Below, piece by piece: positions 40,452-50,231 of a DNA stretch of 64,000 nt. Source of the DNA: JACPUX01 sp964517465 (GTDB lineage Bacteria > Pseudomonadota > Gammaproteobacteria > Burkholderiales > Casimicrobiaceae); the NCBI GenBank assembly GCA_964517465.1, contig CAZFEK010000007.1, forward strand, positions 1 through 64,000, read 5' to 3'. The position numbers were made by a program, and so were the translations under genes. Under the pieces are notes generated by a model that was not told where the DNA came from, searched no databases, and saw only the letters and a program-made list of their open reading frames with translations. The stretch's first letter is position 1. The number at the start of each line of letters is the position of its first letter.

Positions 40452-41957
40452 TTACCGGAGCAGGGACAGCACCCCCTGCGGCACGGCATTCGCCTGGGCC
40501 AACATCGCCACACCTGCTTGTTGCAGGATCTGGGCGCGGGTCAGGGCCGTGGTTTCCGCGGCGAAGTCCGCATCCTGAATCCGGCTACGCGCAGCCGACA
40601 GGTTCTCGGAGGTGGTCTGCAGGTTGGCAATGACCGCGCCGAAGCGGTTCTGAACCGCACCCAGGTCGCCACGAATGGCGGCGATGGTCTTGATCGACGA
40701 ATCGACGATTTGCACGGCCGCATTGGCACCGGCAACCGAAGAGATGTCCACGCTGCTCAGGAGCGACTGCGTAGAGCCCACCGAGATGTTGGCCGCCACG
40801 TTGAGAATGCTTCCCGCCGTCTCCGCGACACTCGAAGACACCGAGAAGGAGTTGTTCGAGTTGAATGCCACGTAGCCGGCGACGATGGTGCTGTCGTTTG
40901 CCGAGTCCGTCAGGGTGACCGCGTCAACGGCAGTGCCCGAAGCATTGACCGCGGTGGCGCTGATGGTGCTACTGGCCGTGCTGTGCGTGAAGTTGGCGAT
41001 GTTGATGTTCTTGCCATCCGCCTGGCTCAGGGTCAAAGTGCCGCCGCTGACGGTGGCGCTGATGCCGATGGTGCCGCTGACCTTGTTGATTTCGGTGGCC
41101 AGGGCGGACAGATCGGTGGTAGTAACCGCGGCGGAAATCGTCGCGGTGCTGCCGCCGCTACCCAGCGTCACGGTCACGGTGCCCGAGGCCGAAAGGCTGG
41201 TGAGTGTCGCGCTGTTGTAGGCGCGCGCCGTCACGCCGGTGCTGGCTTCTTTGGCGGTCACGGCGGCGGCGACGGTGTAGGCCGAGTCGCCGGCGGTAAC
41301 TGCAACCGTGCTGCTGCCCAGGGTTCCGGACACCGTCAGAGTCTGAGACGCGATGGTGTTGGTACCCGGCAGGGCTGCCGCTGCCGCAGTGGTCGATGAA
41401 GTACCCTGGTTGGCGGTCGTCGAAGACACCGCGTTGACGTAGTTGTTGGCCAAATGCGAAGTGGAGGCACCGGCAACCGTCACCGAAATCGTCTGGCTGG
41501 CGTTGGCGCCGACCTGGAAGGACTGGGCGCTGAACGAACCGTCGAGCAACTTCAAGCCGTTGAACTCGGTGGTGCCCGCGATGCGGTCGATTTCCTGCTT
41601 CAACTGGTTCACTTCCGATTGCAGCGCGGCGCGGTCCGAGGCCGAATTGGTCGCGTTGGCCGATTGCAGGGCCAGCTCGCGAATGCGTTGCAGGGCATTG
41701 CTGCTTTCCGCCAAGGCACCTTCGGCGGTTTGCGCCAGCGACACGCCGTCATTGGCGTTGCGCGAGGCCTGATTCAGGCCGCGAATCTGCGCGCCCATGC
41801 GCTCGCTGATCGCCATACCGGCGGCATCGTCCTTGGCGCTGTTGATTCTGAGGCCGGACGAAAGGCGCTGCAGTGCCGTCGCCAAAGAAGTCTGCGACAT
41901 GTTGAGGTTGCGCTGCGCATTCAGCGACGAAATATTGGTGTTGATGACTTGAGGCAT
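40452..41957 (-). CDS. fliC: Flagellin
   Basis: A 501-residue filament protein. The N-terminal D0/D1 domain (N-T-N-I-S-S-L-N-A-Q-R-N-L, R-L-S-S-G-L-R-I-N-S-A) and C-terminal domain (S-R-I-Q-D-A-D-F-A-A-E-T, Q-A-N-A-V-P-Q-G-V-L-S-L) are typical. The middle (about 180-400) is Thr/Ser/Ala-rich, exposed and variable. A sigma-28 promoter lies about 90-115 bp upstream and a terminator downstream, so it is one transcription unit. Confidence 0.97.
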   Translation of the reverse strand: MPQVINTNISSLNAQRNLNMSQTSLATALQRLSSGLRINSAKDDAAGMAISERMGAQIRGLNQASRNANDGVSLAQTAEGALAESSNALQRIRELALQSANATNSASDRAALQSEVNQLKQEIDRIAGTTEFNGLKLLDGSFSAQSFQVGANASQTISVTVAGASTSHLANNYVNAVSSTTANQGTSSTTAAAAALPGTNTIASQTLTVSGTLGSSTVAVTAGDSAYTVAAAVTAKEASTGVTARAYNSATLTSLSASGTVTVTLGSGGSTATISAAVTTTDLSALATEINKVSGTIGISATVSGGTLTLSQADGKNINIANFTHSTASSTISATAVNASGTAVDAVTLTDSANDSTIVAGYVAFNSNNSFSVSSSVAETAGSILNVAANISVGSTQSLLSSVDISSVAGANAAVQIVDSSIKTIAAIRGDLGAVQNRFGAVIANLQTTSENLSAARSRIQDADFAAETTALTRAQILQQAGVAMLAQANAVPQGVLSLLR

Positions 41958-42046
41958 GTCTATCTCCTAGTGATTGCTTGAAAAAAACCAGGCTGCTTTG
42001 CCCTCCGGACCTTCACCGTTCGGTGGCGTGCATTGCCATGACCCAA

Positions 42047-42073
42047 ATTACGGAGCCCCCATTGGAAACTTTA
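42047..42073 (-). promoter_or_regulatory. Sigma-28 promoter of fliC
   Basis: Minus strand TAAAGTTT (-35, 42066-42073), 11-bp spacer, TCCGTAAT (-10, 42047-42054). The -35 is a perfect sigma-28 match; the -10 keeps CCG. Transcription would start near 42040, about 80 bp before the fliC ATG. The rest of the fliC-cheB gap (41958-42351) holds no gene I can support. Confidence 0.8.
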
Positions 42074-42351
42074 GCGCCGTTCGTCGCTCGGGAATTTTGT
42101 CAAGGAAGAAAAGCGCGGGAAAACCGGGTCAATTCCCGGTCGAGTGTTTCTGATTGAGGGTGGATCTCTTGTGCCTGGCAGGACAGAGGGTGCCGCAGGC
42201 CGGCGTTCCAAAAAAGCGAGCGCCTGGTTTCAGGTTACGGCGCGAGGGCCGCGGTCTTGAGCGCGCGTTTGGCCGCGCCGACAAAAGGAGCGAAAAACCG
42301 GGCGCGAAGCGACCGGCCATCGGGTCTGTCGGTCGATCGATCCCTTGCCGT

Positions 42352-43434
42352 TCAGGCGGCGTCCACGCGGCGGGCGGCCTTGGTTCCGGATAACCGTGCC
42401 AGCACGTGCTGCGCCATTTCGGGCAGAGGCACGACTTCGTGTACGGCGCCCAGGGCGATGGCTTCCCGCGGCATGCCGAAGACCACGCAACTGGCCTCGT
42501 CTTGAGCGAAGTTGTAAGCGCCCGCCTGGCGCAAAGCGAGCATGCCGGCGGCGCCGTCTTTGCCCATGCCGGTGAGAATCACGCCGAGCGCCTGCGCGCC
42601 CACGGTTTCGGCGGCGGAATGAAACAAAACGTCTACCGAGGGCCGATGGCGATTGACCGGCGATGCGTCGGAAAGCGCCAAACGCAGCGCCCCCCCTTCT
42701 TTGGTCAATAGCAGGTGGGAATGCCCGGGGGCAATGTAGGCGTGGCCCGGTAACGCTGCTTCGCCGTGCGCGGCCTCGCTGACGGCGAGCGGACTTGCCG
42801 CATCGAGCCGGGCGGCAAATGCTCGGGTGAACGTTTCCGGCATGTGCTGTGTGACCAGAACCGGCGGCAAGCCCACCGGGAGACGCGCGAGCAGATCGCG
42901 GATCGCTTCCGTTCCCCCGGTTGAAGCACCCACCACGATGGCCCGGTAGTTCGAGGCAGCGATCGCGCCCGCTTTGGCCGGACCCAAGGGCTTGTTGGGG
43001 GGGGGCGAGCCGGGGCGGGCCGGGCGGACGAATACTCTGGCTTGGGCGGCAGCCCGCAGCTTTTCGCGCAGCACCTCGGCGTAATCGCGCAAGCCTTGCA
43101 AAGTGCCGCCCTTGGGCTTGGCGACGAAGTCCACCGCACCCAGCTCGAGGGCGCGCAAGGTGGTCTCGGAGCCGCGTTCGGTGAAGGCGGAAACCATGAC
43201 CACGGGCTTGGGTTGTGTCGCCATGAGCGTTTGCAGGAATTCCAAGCCGCTCACTGCGGGCATTTCCACGTCCAAAGTGATCACGTCGGGGTTGAGCGTA
43301 CGCACCAATTCCCGCGCCGCGGTGGCCCCGCTGGCGCTGCCGACCAATTGCATGTCCGGCGCGCCGCGCACGATCTCGGCCAGCACGTTGCGGATCAGGG
43401 CAGAGTCATCGACGATGAGCACGCGAATCGGCAT
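42352..43434 (-). CDS. cheB: Chemotaxis protein-glutamate methylesterase CheB
   Basis: A 360-residue response regulator. Receiver domain (about 1-125; V-D-D-S-A-L-I-R-N, phospho-acceptor Asp in T-L-D-V-E-M-P, A-K-P) and methylesterase domain with catalytic Ser (V-G-A-S-T-G-G), His (T-Q-H-M-P) and Asp (G-M-G-K-D-G-A-A-G). It removes methyl groups from MCPs. It lies 4 bp after cheD. Confidence 0.96.
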   Translation of the reverse strand: MPIRVLIVDDSALIRNVLAEIVRGAPDMQLVGSASGATAARELVRTLNPDVITLDVEMPAVSGLEFLQTLMATQPKPVVMVSAFTERGSETTLRALELGAVDFVAKPKGGTLQGLRDYAEVLREKLRAAAQARVFVRPARPGSPPPNKPLGPAKAGAIAASNYRAIVVGASTGGTEAIRDLLARLPVGLPPVLVTQHMPETFTRAFAARLDAASPLAVSEAAHGEAALPGHAYIAPGHSHLLLTKEGGALRLALSDASPVNRHRPSVDVLFHSAAETVGAQALGVILTGMGKDGAAGMLALRQAGAYNFAQDEASCVVFGMPREAIALGAVHEVVPLPEMAQHVLARLSGTKAARRVDAA

Positions 43435-43438
43435 GATC

Positions 43439-44068
43439 TCAGCCCGGGTTCGGTTCTTTCTCGGGCTCGCCGAAGAGCTCGCCGGCGGAATCTCCGCGAG
43501 GTTTGGTAAGCCGCTTCTGATAGCGCAGCTCCCTTTGCATCAAGCCGCTGCCTTGGGCATCCCGCAGTTTGCGCACCAGCACTTTGCCTGTCGCCGGGAA
43601 GTAATACACTTTGCGCGGGAATACGTCGAGCACGTCCTGCCGGTCGATGGGGATACCTTCTTGCATCATGTATTCCTGGACGAAATCGACGCTGTTGGCG
43701 CCATGTTCCAGCTTGATCTCTTCGCCCAGCCCGGTGCAGCCGCCGAAGACCATCGCGCGCAGGTTCTTCCTCACGGCGCCGAGCTTGAGCAGGTGCTCGA
43801 TCAGCACTTCCATCGCTGCCCATCCGGCGCGGGTGTGGTCGCCTGACCGACCGGCTACCGGTGCCGGAACCATGAAGCTGGTGACCCCGCCTATGCCCTT
43901 CAAAGTGTCGCGCAGGCATACGGCGACGCAAGTGGCTACCACCGCAACCAGGACCATGGGGCGGGTCGAGACGTAATACTCGCCGGGGAAGATCTTCACC
44001 GCCGCGAGCCCGAAACTCTGCTCGAAGTAGCGGCTGGTGGCGAGCGTGTCGGGACTGGGTTCGCTCAT
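43439..44068 (-). CDS. cheD: CheD-like receptor glutamine deamidase, catalytic His replaced
   Basis: A 209-residue protein whose ATG overlaps the cheR stop. The CheD core is clear: A-T-C-V-A-V-C-L-R-D with Cys47 (catalytic Cys) and G-G-C-T-G-L. In the segment that is normally G-G-M-N-H-F-M-L-P, this protein reads G-G-V-T-S-F-M-V-P, so the catalytic His is a Ser (64). It may have lost deamidase activity and act by binding. It is co-transcribed with cheR and cheB. Confidence 0.9.
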   Translation of the reverse strand: MSEPSPDTLATSRYFEQSFGLAAVKIFPGEYYVSTRPMVLVAVVATCVAVCLRDTLKGIGGVTSFMVPAPVAGRSGDHTRAGWAAMEVLIEHLLKLGAVRKNLRAMVFGGCTGLGEEIKLEHGANSVDFVQEYMMQEGIPIDRQDVLDVFPRKVYYFPATGKVLVRKLRDAQGSGLMQRELRYQKRLTKPRGDSAGELFGEPEKEPNPG

Positions 44069-44949
44069 GATGACCTGCCCAAGCCACCCGGTTGTCCGGG
44101 GGCAAGCTCGTAGACGGTTTTGCCGCGCAGGCGAAATAGATCGCTGGCGTGAAAGAGGCTTTCGGAGTGCCCGATGAACAGCAAGCCATCGGCTTTCAGC
44201 AGCGGCGCGAAGCGTTGCAGCACCGCGTATTGCGTTTCTTTGTCGAAGTAGATCAGCACATTGCGGCAAAATATGGCATCCAGCGGCGCCCGCAGAGGCC
44301 AATTGGGGGTCAAGAGGTTGAGCGGCCGGAAGTCCACCAGACGCTTCAATTCCTCGCACACCCTGAGGCAACCATCGGAATGTTTCTTGAAGAAGCGTGC
44401 TTGCCGCTCGCGGCTCAAGGTCGTGGTTCCGTCGAGGCGGTAGACGCCTTCTCGCGCCGTGGCGAGCACATTGGTGTCGATGTCGGTGGCGAGCACTTTG
44501 ACCGGCACGTCAAACCCCCCGAAATGCTCCACCAGCGCCATGGCGAGACTATAGGGCTCCTCGCCGGTGGAACACGCCGCCGACCACACTACGACCGGTT
44601 TCTTCCCGGTCTTGGCGACATGTTCGATCAGCAAGGGGAAGTGGTGCGCTTCGCGAAAGAACGAAGTGAGATTGGTCGTCAGCGCGTTGACGAAGGATTG
44701 CCACTCCGGCGAATGGGGCTGACGCTCGAGCTGGTCGAGGTAGGTTTCGAAGCTCTTGTGCCCGAGGCAGCGCAGCCGGCGTGCCAGCCGGCTGTACACC
44801 ATCTCCTGCTTGGCTTCGGTGAGGGAGATGCCGGCGTGGCCGTGGATCAGGGTTTTCACCCGCAGGAAGTCTTTCGCGGAGAACGTGAATTCCCTCGCCT
44901 CCGGGCGCAGCAGCGGAGGCGGAGGGTAGGGTGGCGGCGTCATGGCCAT
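44065..44949 (-). CDS. cheR: Chemotaxis protein methyltransferase CheR
   Basis: A 294-residue protein from the ATG at 44949; the frame is open to a TTG at 45090, but that part is Pro/Arg-rich and unlike CheR. N-terminal helical domain (about 20-85) and SAM-binding domain with S-A-A-C-S-T-G-E-E-P-Y-S and the F-C-R-N-V-L-I-Y-F-D motif. It methylates MCP glutamates. A sigma-28-like promoter lies upstream at 45107-45133. Confidence 0.93.
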   Translation of the reverse strand: MAMTPPPYPPPPLLRPEAREFTFSAKDFLRVKTLIHGHAGISLTEAKQEMVYSRLARRLRCLGHKSFETYLDQLERQPHSPEWQSFVNALTTNLTSFFREAHHFPLLIEHVAKTGKKPVVVWSAACSTGEEPYSLAMALVEHFGGFDVPVKVLATDIDTNVLATAREGVYRLDGTTTLSRERQARFFKKHSDGCLRVCEELKRLVDFRPLNLLTPNWPLRAPLDAIFCRNVLIYFDKETQYAVLQRFAPLLKADGLLFIGHSESLFHASDLFRLRGKTVYELAPGQPGGLGRSS

Positions 44950-45106
44950 GGACGGGTGCCTGCGCGGCTGCGCTTCGTCCCCGGCGCATTGCCCGCAAGA
45001 AGCCCCGGCCGGCAAGATGGGCGCAAGCATGGGAGAAAAAACGCGTTCTGGTCGTGGTTGTGGGGCACGCGCGAGGGCATGGCAGTTCAAGGCGTTTACG
45101 CTTGAA

Positions 45107-45133
45107 GTAACGGCTCCCCGGAACGAGACTTGA
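45107..45133 (-). promoter_or_regulatory. Sigma-28-like promoter of cheR-cheD-cheB
   Basis: Minus strand TCAAGTCT (45126-45133), 11-bp spacer, GCCGTTAC (45107-45114). The -10 is identical to that of the promoter at 62583-62609. Confidence 0.65.
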
Positions 45134-45180
45134 GCCTCGGGCCGGGGTGCGACTTTCTATTTCACGCTCGCGGCGCCAGG

Positions 45181-45210
45181 CCGGTTGCTGAGCGGGCCGG
45201 CCGCAACCGG
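45181..45210. repeat. Inverted repeat between cheR and the MCP gene
   Basis: CCGGTTGC (45181-45188) and GCAACCGG (45203-45210) form an 8-bp stem around a GC-rich loop; GCCGGTTGCG recurs at 45231-45240. There is no T-run on either strand. Otherwise the 44950-45296 gap holds only the cheR promoter. Confidence 0.5.
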
Positions 45211-45296
45211 CAGGGCTTGAGGGGCGCATCGCCGGTTGCGCCCTCATCGTTCGGGAAACCAAGGCACGCCGGCCGAGGCAAATAAGTTTTGTCGCG

Positions 45297-46931
45297 CTAG
45301 ACTACGAAAGCGCCAATCGCCTGCCTGAGCTGCATGCTCATCTGATGCAGCTCGCCGGAGCGACTTTCGGCAAGTTTCGCCGCCTGGTTGTTGTCTTCGC
45401 TGGTCTGGGCTACCTGCTCGACCTTGTGGGCGATTTCCGCGCTGGCCTTGGCCTGTTCGCGCAACGCGTGAGACATGCCCTGAATGGCCTTCATTACGCG
45501 CTCGGCGGCCTGCCCGATGGTTTCCAAGCTGTCCACCAGATGCAGCGTCGCGGCCACGCCTTCTCCCACTCGGGCGTGGGCCTGCTGCATATTGGCATTG
45601 GCGGCCTCGGTGTCAGTCTGGATGTTGGTGACCATTTGCGATATTCGCACCGTGGCCTCGGTGGTGCGCTCGGCGAGCTTGCGCACTTCGTCGGCCACCA
45701 CTGCGAAACCTCGGCCGGATTCGCCGGCGCGCGCCGCTTCGATGGCGGCGTTGAGCGCGAGGAGGTTGGTTTGGTCGGCGATATCCTTGATCACGCCGAG
45801 AATGCCGCCGATCTCTTGCGAGCGCGATTTGAGCGAGGCCATCACTTCGCTGGCCTCGGCGATGCCGCGAGCGATGGCGCCGATTTCTTCGGCGGTGTGG
45901 CGGGCTTCTTGCGCGCCCGAGGCGGATGCCGAACTGGTGCTGGCGCTTTGTTCCTCGACACCTGCGCTCGCGCTGGAGACCTCGTTGATCGCGGCGGTCA
46001 ATTGCTCGATCGCCGCCGCCGAGGCGGTGGTCGCTTCGGACTGGCGGGTCGAGGAGGCAGCCACGCCGGCGGCCACTTCGCGCATCAGCTCCGCCTGCCG
46101 GGCGGATTGCTCGGCGCCGCGGCGCGCCTCCTCGATCAGGCTGCGCGTAGCGGCGATCATGCTGCCCAGGGCAGCGGCCATCTCGCCCAGTTCATTGCGG
46201 CCAAAGCGCGGTATCGTCACGGTGAGGTCGCGCCGGGTGGCAATTTCAGTGGCACTCCGAGCCATGGTGGCCAGCGGCCGGGTGATCGAGCGGGCCACCC
46301 AAGTCGAACTCAGTCCACCCAAGATCAGCACCACGAGCACGGTGGCCGCCATGTACTTGGCCGCGCCGGAAAGGGTGGCGAGCAGTTGCTGCTCCTGGGC
46401 CTTGACCGCCGCGTCGATGTTGCGGGCCAGGCCGTCGAGGCGGTTTTGCATCGTGTCCACTGCGGCGAGGTGCGGCGCGAAAGCTTCCAGCGCGCGCTGC
46501 GGCGTGCGGATGTCGCCGGAGGCGATGGCGTCGTAAACCTGCCCGGTGCCTTCGGCATAACCGTCGACGGCTTTGCCGATCTCGGTGGCCAGCACCCGTT
46601 GCTCGCCGGGGTCCGCGATCTCGGCAATCGTCTTCACGCTTTGCCGCGCGGTTTTGAGCGCCTCGTCCCAATTGTCCAGCAGGTTCTTCACCTTGTCCGG
46701 CGTCTCGATGTGCAGCAGGATGTCGCGCTCGTGGCGGCGCATCTCTTCCACCGCCGCGCGTAGTTCAGCCGATTCCACGGCCAGGCGGAATTCGTGGCGC
46801 ACCAAGTCCCGGGCCACTTGATTGACGCTCTTCAAAGTCAAAGCGCCCAATCCCGCGAGCGACAGCAAGCCGACTGCCAGGGTTATGACGAGCAGGACGA
46901 TGCGTTTGGCGATGCTCAGGTTGATCAGCAT
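45297..46931 (-). CDS. Methyl-accepting chemotaxis protein
   Basis: A 544-residue receptor; the ATG at 46931 gives a first helix at about 10-33 (I-V-L-L-V-I-T-L-A-V-G-L-L-S-L). A four-helix periplasmic sensor domain (about 35-190), second helix at about 190-212, HAMP, then a signalling domain with the hairpin tip G-I-I/K-D-I-A-D-Q-T-N-L-L-A-L-N-A-A-I-E. No C-terminal N-W-E-T-F pentapeptide, so CheR and CheB would act without the tether. Ligand unknown. A sigma-28-like promoter lies at 47032-47058. Confidence 0.95.
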   Translation of the reverse strand: MLINLSIAKRIVLLVITLAVGLLSLAGLGALTLKSVNQVARDLVRHEFRLAVESAELRAAVEEMRRHERDILLHIETPDKVKNLLDNWDEALKTARQSVKTIAEIADPGEQRVLATEIGKAVDGYAEGTGQVYDAIASGDIRTPQRALEAFAPHLAAVDTMQNRLDGLARNIDAAVKAQEQQLLATLSGAAKYMAATVLVVLILGGLSSTWVARSITRPLATMARSATEIATRRDLTVTIPRFGRNELGEMAAALGSMIAATRSLIEEARRGAEQSARQAELMREVAAGVAASSTRQSEATTASAAAIEQLTAAINEVSSASAGVEEQSASTSSASASGAQEARHTAEEIGAIARGIAEASEVMASLKSRSQEIGGILGVIKDIADQTNLLALNAAIEAARAGESGRGFAVVADEVRKLAERTTEATVRISQMVTNIQTDTEAANANMQQAHARVGEGVAATLHLVDSLETIGQAAERVMKAIQGMSHALREQAKASAEIAHKVEQVAQTSEDNNQAAKLAESRSGELHQMSMQLRQAIGAFVV

Positions 46932-47031
46932 GATGGTTCGTTCTCCGGTCTTCTCGGGGCACCCGACCCGCCTACCCGTCGGCAAGCGGCGCGGATTTGG
47001 GGCAGGCGGAAATCAGGCGGCATCTGATCCA

Positions 47032-47058
47032 ATTACGACCGCCCGCCACCGGGCTTGA
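47032..47058 (-). promoter_or_regulatory. Sigma-28-like promoter of the MCP gene
   Basis: Minus strand TCAAGCCC (47051-47058), 11-bp spacer, GTCGTAAT (47032-47039). It resembles the fliC -10 (TCCGTAAT). It is weaker than the other three. Confidence 0.5.
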
Positions 47059-47201
47059 GTGCCGCCGCGCCTCAAGTCACTGAGGCCGCACGCCTTCCCA
47101 TTTCCGGAGCAGAACGGTGTCGAAGAGTGGAGGGAGGCGGCCGGTCCAAGAGACCTCGCGCGAGCCGGGCCTCCTCGGCGCGAACCAACCGCCTTTCGGA
47201 A

Positions 47202-48011
47202 CTACTTACCGCTGCTACCCCACTGGCGCACGGCCTTCTCGACCAGGCGGTCCATCAGCTTCTCTTGATGGAGCTTGTTCATGGCTTGCGCAATGCGCCC
47301 GCGCAAAGCGCCGGTATTGCAGTTGGACTGGTGGGAGAGCGTGAGATGCAAGTCTTCGCTGCTGATCGGAGTCTTGGCTGCGCGCAGTCCCTTGATATCC
47401 ATACGGGAGGCCACCGCTTCGCCAGGAGCGTCCTCGTAGATCAAGTAATCGACACGCCCCAGCGAAAGCATGCGCAGCGCGCTTTCCAGGCTGGCCACTT
47501 TTTCGATCTGCAGGTTCTTCTCGGCGTAGCGGTCAAAGGCCTCGCCGAAACTGTTGTTGATGACTGTGACGCCGCGCTTGCCGACGAGGTCCGCCCATCT
47601 GCGGTACTCGAACGCGCGGGCACTCGACATCCAGATGACACTGCGCGTGTTGTGAATCGGCGGCTGGAAATAGTCCATGTATTCCAGGCGCGGCAGCGTA
47701 AAAAACGCACCGGCGATCATATCCACCTTGCCCTGCCGGACCTCTTCCTGCACCCGGCCCCAAGGCCCGGCATAACGCACGGCGATGGGCACGCCGATTT
47801 CTTCGGCGAGGCGCTGCATCAAATCAACCGCAGCTCCGAGCAGGCGCGATTCGTCCGCCGGATCGCGCCATAGATAGGGCGGATACTCGGGATTGCCCGA
47901 AGCAACAAGCCGCGGACAATGCGGCGGCTCCGCCGCCCAAGCCGCTGTAGTCAGGCCGATAAACGCTGCCAAAAAACGAAATGCGCTGGCAAACAAGGTG
48001 GGGCTGGGCAT
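47202..48011 (-). CDS. Periplasmic solute-binding protein (SBP_bac_3 type)
   Basis: A 269-residue secreted protein with GAGGAAAGA before its ATG and a signal peptide of about 25 residues (A-A-W-A). The two-lobe SBP_bac_3 pattern is seen: N-P-E-Y-P-P-Y-L-W at the start of lobe 1, G-K-V-D-M-I-A-G-A-F and G-K-R-G-V-T-V-I-N-N-S-F-G. No ABC permease or ATPase is nearby, so it may be an orphan binding protein or sensory partner rather than a transporter part. Confidence 0.88.
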   Translation of the reverse strand: MPSPTLFASAFRFLAAFIGLTTAAWAAEPPHCPRLVASGNPEYPPYLWRDPADESRLLGAAVDLMQRLAEEIGVPIAVRYAGPWGRVQEEVRQGKVDMIAGAFFTLPRLEYMDYFQPPIHNTRSVIWMSSARAFEYRRWADLVGKRGVTVINNSFGEAFDRYAEKNLQIEKVASLESALRMLSLGRVDYLIYEDAPGEAVASRMDIKGLRAAKTPISSEDLHLTLSHQSNCNTGALRGRIAQAMNKLHQEKLMDRLVEKAVRQWGSSGK

Positions 48012-48514
48012 TCTTTCCTCCGCTGCGGGTTCGTCAGAAAGGGGCCGTTGTGTGCAGGGTTTGATTTCGCCTGCCGGATCGAACTTGCCGAGCCAGCGCT
48101 TCAGGCGCTGGCCGGACTCATTCTACGCGGCGGAATGCGTCCTGTGTCAACTGCTCGGCGCTTTTCGCGACAGCCAGGGGTCGAGCGTTTTCCGCGCGCT
48201 TGCGCTGCGGAGCTCTTTGCCGGAGCACGTCGATCTCATTGAGCCGCCCGTGGCCGCATTCAAGCGGGCGGCTCGCCGTCCGTGTTCGTGCGCAAATGCG
48301 GGGTGAAGTCCCTCACGAACATCCTTGACGCGCCTGGGCCGAATTGTCTAGTCTGCTGTATTGGGGCGTGCTTGCAGCGGCGGCAGTCCGAATGGGAGAC
48401 CTGTGGAGGCGGATGTGAAACCAAGTTTGGTCCACGCGAAATCCGGCGCGCGAGCCGCGTCTGGCGGCGAGTTGCCGCGGATCGGCGTTGCAGCCAGACT
48501 CAGCGACGCCGATC
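48012..48514. other. Intergenic region before the histidine kinase
   Basis: Divergent 500-bp region with no supported gene. A sigma-70-like pair TTGACG (48325-48330) and TAGTCT (48349-48354) with an 18-bp spacer could serve the kinase gene. No hairpin of note seen. Confidence 0.4.
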
Positions 48515-50065
48515 ATGGGTGAGCAAGGTTTGCCGCCGGCACCCGCGGCAAGCGATTCGGCGCGGCCATCGCCGGGGTGGTGGGCGGGTGCCGGCATAGG
48601 CCGCCGGCTGCTGCTCTGGATCGTTCTTGCCAGCTCGCTGATTACCCTGCTGCTGACCTCGCTGCAGCTGTATCTCGATTATCGTCGCGACGTCGAAGGT
48701 ATCGAGGCGAGGCTCGCGGAAATCGAGCGGGGTTATCTGCCTTCCCTCGCCGGGAGTCTTTGGAAACTCGACCGCGAGCAATTGCAGACGCAGCTCGACG
48801 GCATCGCGGGTTTGCCCGATATGTTGGGCGCGCAAGTGGAAGAAGCGCAGGGATTACTGGTTGCGCGCGCCGGCCGAACCGGCGCCTTGGCCGAGATCAG
48901 TCGCCGCCTGCCCCTGATTTACCTCGATCGGGGCGAACGCCGAGTCTTGGGCGTATTACATCTGGCGGCAACGCTGGAAGGTGTCTATCAGCGGCTGGCG
49001 GAGCGGGCGCTGATCATTCTTGCCAGCCAGGCGGTCAAAACGTTTTTGGTGTCGCTGTTTATCCTCTTCATCGTTCACCAAATAGTGACACGCCATCTGC
49101 GGAGCCTGGCGCAGCACTTTTCCCAGTTTCGCCTCGAGTCGCCTGCCGGCGCCTTGCAGCTCGCTCGCCGCCCTCCGAATCAGGCGGACGAGATCGACCA
49201 GTTGGTGGCGGCCTTTGCCGCGTTGCAGGAGCGATTGCAAAAGGCCTACGCGGACTTGCGTCTGGCCAATGCAAGCCTGGAGCAAGACGTTGCCGCGCGC
49301 CGCTTGGCCGAGCAAGAAGTGACGCGCTTGAACCAGGAGCTGGAGGAGCGGGTGAGGCAGCGCACCACCGAATTGGAATCGGCGAACCGCGAACTGGGGG
49401 CATTCACCTACTCGGTTTCCCACGACCTGCGCGCGCCTTTGCGAGCGATACATGGGTTCACGCATCTCGTGGGATTGGAGAGCGGCGACCAAATCAGCGA
49501 GCAGGCGCGACAATATCTCGCTCGCGTGCAAGCTGCGGTAGAGCGCATGGAATCGCTAATCGACGATCTGTTGCGCTTGTCCCAAGTCAGCCAGCGGGTG
49601 ATGAAGCCGGAACGCGTGGATTTGTCGGCAATGGCCGCGGGTGTGGCTCGTGAAATCCAGGCCGGGGAGTTTGCCCGCCGCGTCGAATGGGTGATCGAGC
49701 CGGATCTCGTTGCCACGGGCGACGCGGGCCTTCTGCGCATCGTTCTGGAAAACCTTTTGGGCAATGCCTGGAAATACAGCGGCAAGCGTGAAGCGGCGCG
49801 GATCGAATTCGGTTATGCCGCCGACGGAGAAAACGCGGGCTTTTTTGTGCGCGACAACGGCGTCGGGTTCGACATGCGCTACGCCGAGCGCCTTTTCGTC
49901 GCCTTTCATCGTTTGCACAGCCCGGCGGAATTTCCTGGCACCGGCATCGGTCTGGCCACGGTTTCGCGCATCATCCATCGCCACGGCGGGCGGATCTGGG
50001 CCGAAGGCAAAGTCGGCGAGGGCGCTTGTTTTTGCTTCTCGCTGGGTCGAATCGACGGCAATTGA
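48515..50065 (+). CDS. Membrane sensor histidine kinase
   Basis: A 516-residue kinase. Start at the ATG 48515; a TTG 27 bp upstream is also open. Two transmembrane helices (about 32-54 and 178-196) border a periplasmic domain of about 120 residues. A HAMP-like linker and coiled coil follow (about 215-295). HisKA phospho-acceptor in Y-S-V-S-H-D-L-R-A-P-L-R, ATPase motifs E-N-L-L-G-N-A-W-K-Y and D-N-G-V-G-F-D, G-T-G-I-G-L. No regulator gene lies next to it in the same direction, so its partner is unknown. Confidence 0.92.
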   Translation: MGEQGLPPAPAASDSARPSPGWWAGAGIGRRLLLWIVLASSLITLLLTSLQLYLDYRRDVEGIEARLAEIERGYLPSLAGSLWKLDREQLQTQLDGIAGLPDMLGAQVEEAQGLLVARAGRTGALAEISRRLPLIYLDRGERRVLGVLHLAATLEGVYQRLAERALIILASQAVKTFLVSLFILFIVHQIVTRHLRSLAQHFSQFRLESPAGALQLARRPPNQADEIDQLVAAFAALQERLQKAYADLRLANASLEQDVAARRLAEQEVTRLNQELEERVRQRTTELESANRELGAFTYSVSHDLRAPLRAIHGFTHLVGLESGDQISEQARQYLARVQAAVERMESLIDDLLRLSQVSQRVMKPERVDLSAMAAGVAREIQAGEFARRVEWVIEPDLVATGDAGLLRIVLENLLGNAWKYSGKREAARIEFGYAADGENAGFFVRDNGVGFDMRYAERLFVAFHRLHSPAEFPGTGIGLATVSRIIHRHGGRIWAEGKVGEGACFCFSLGRIDGN

Positions 50066-50231
50066 CCGCGGGTCGACCGAGAAGCCCAGCCGTTTATGGC
50101 GGGTTGAGCAAGACCTGGGTTGCATCAGGGGCCGCCGGCTCCGCACAAACCTGTGGCGAGGAAACCCCTTCCTTCTAGGCGGGGCAACTCGCGGCCTGCC
50201 TGCCTTTCGCGTACCCACTTCCCGGCTGCAC

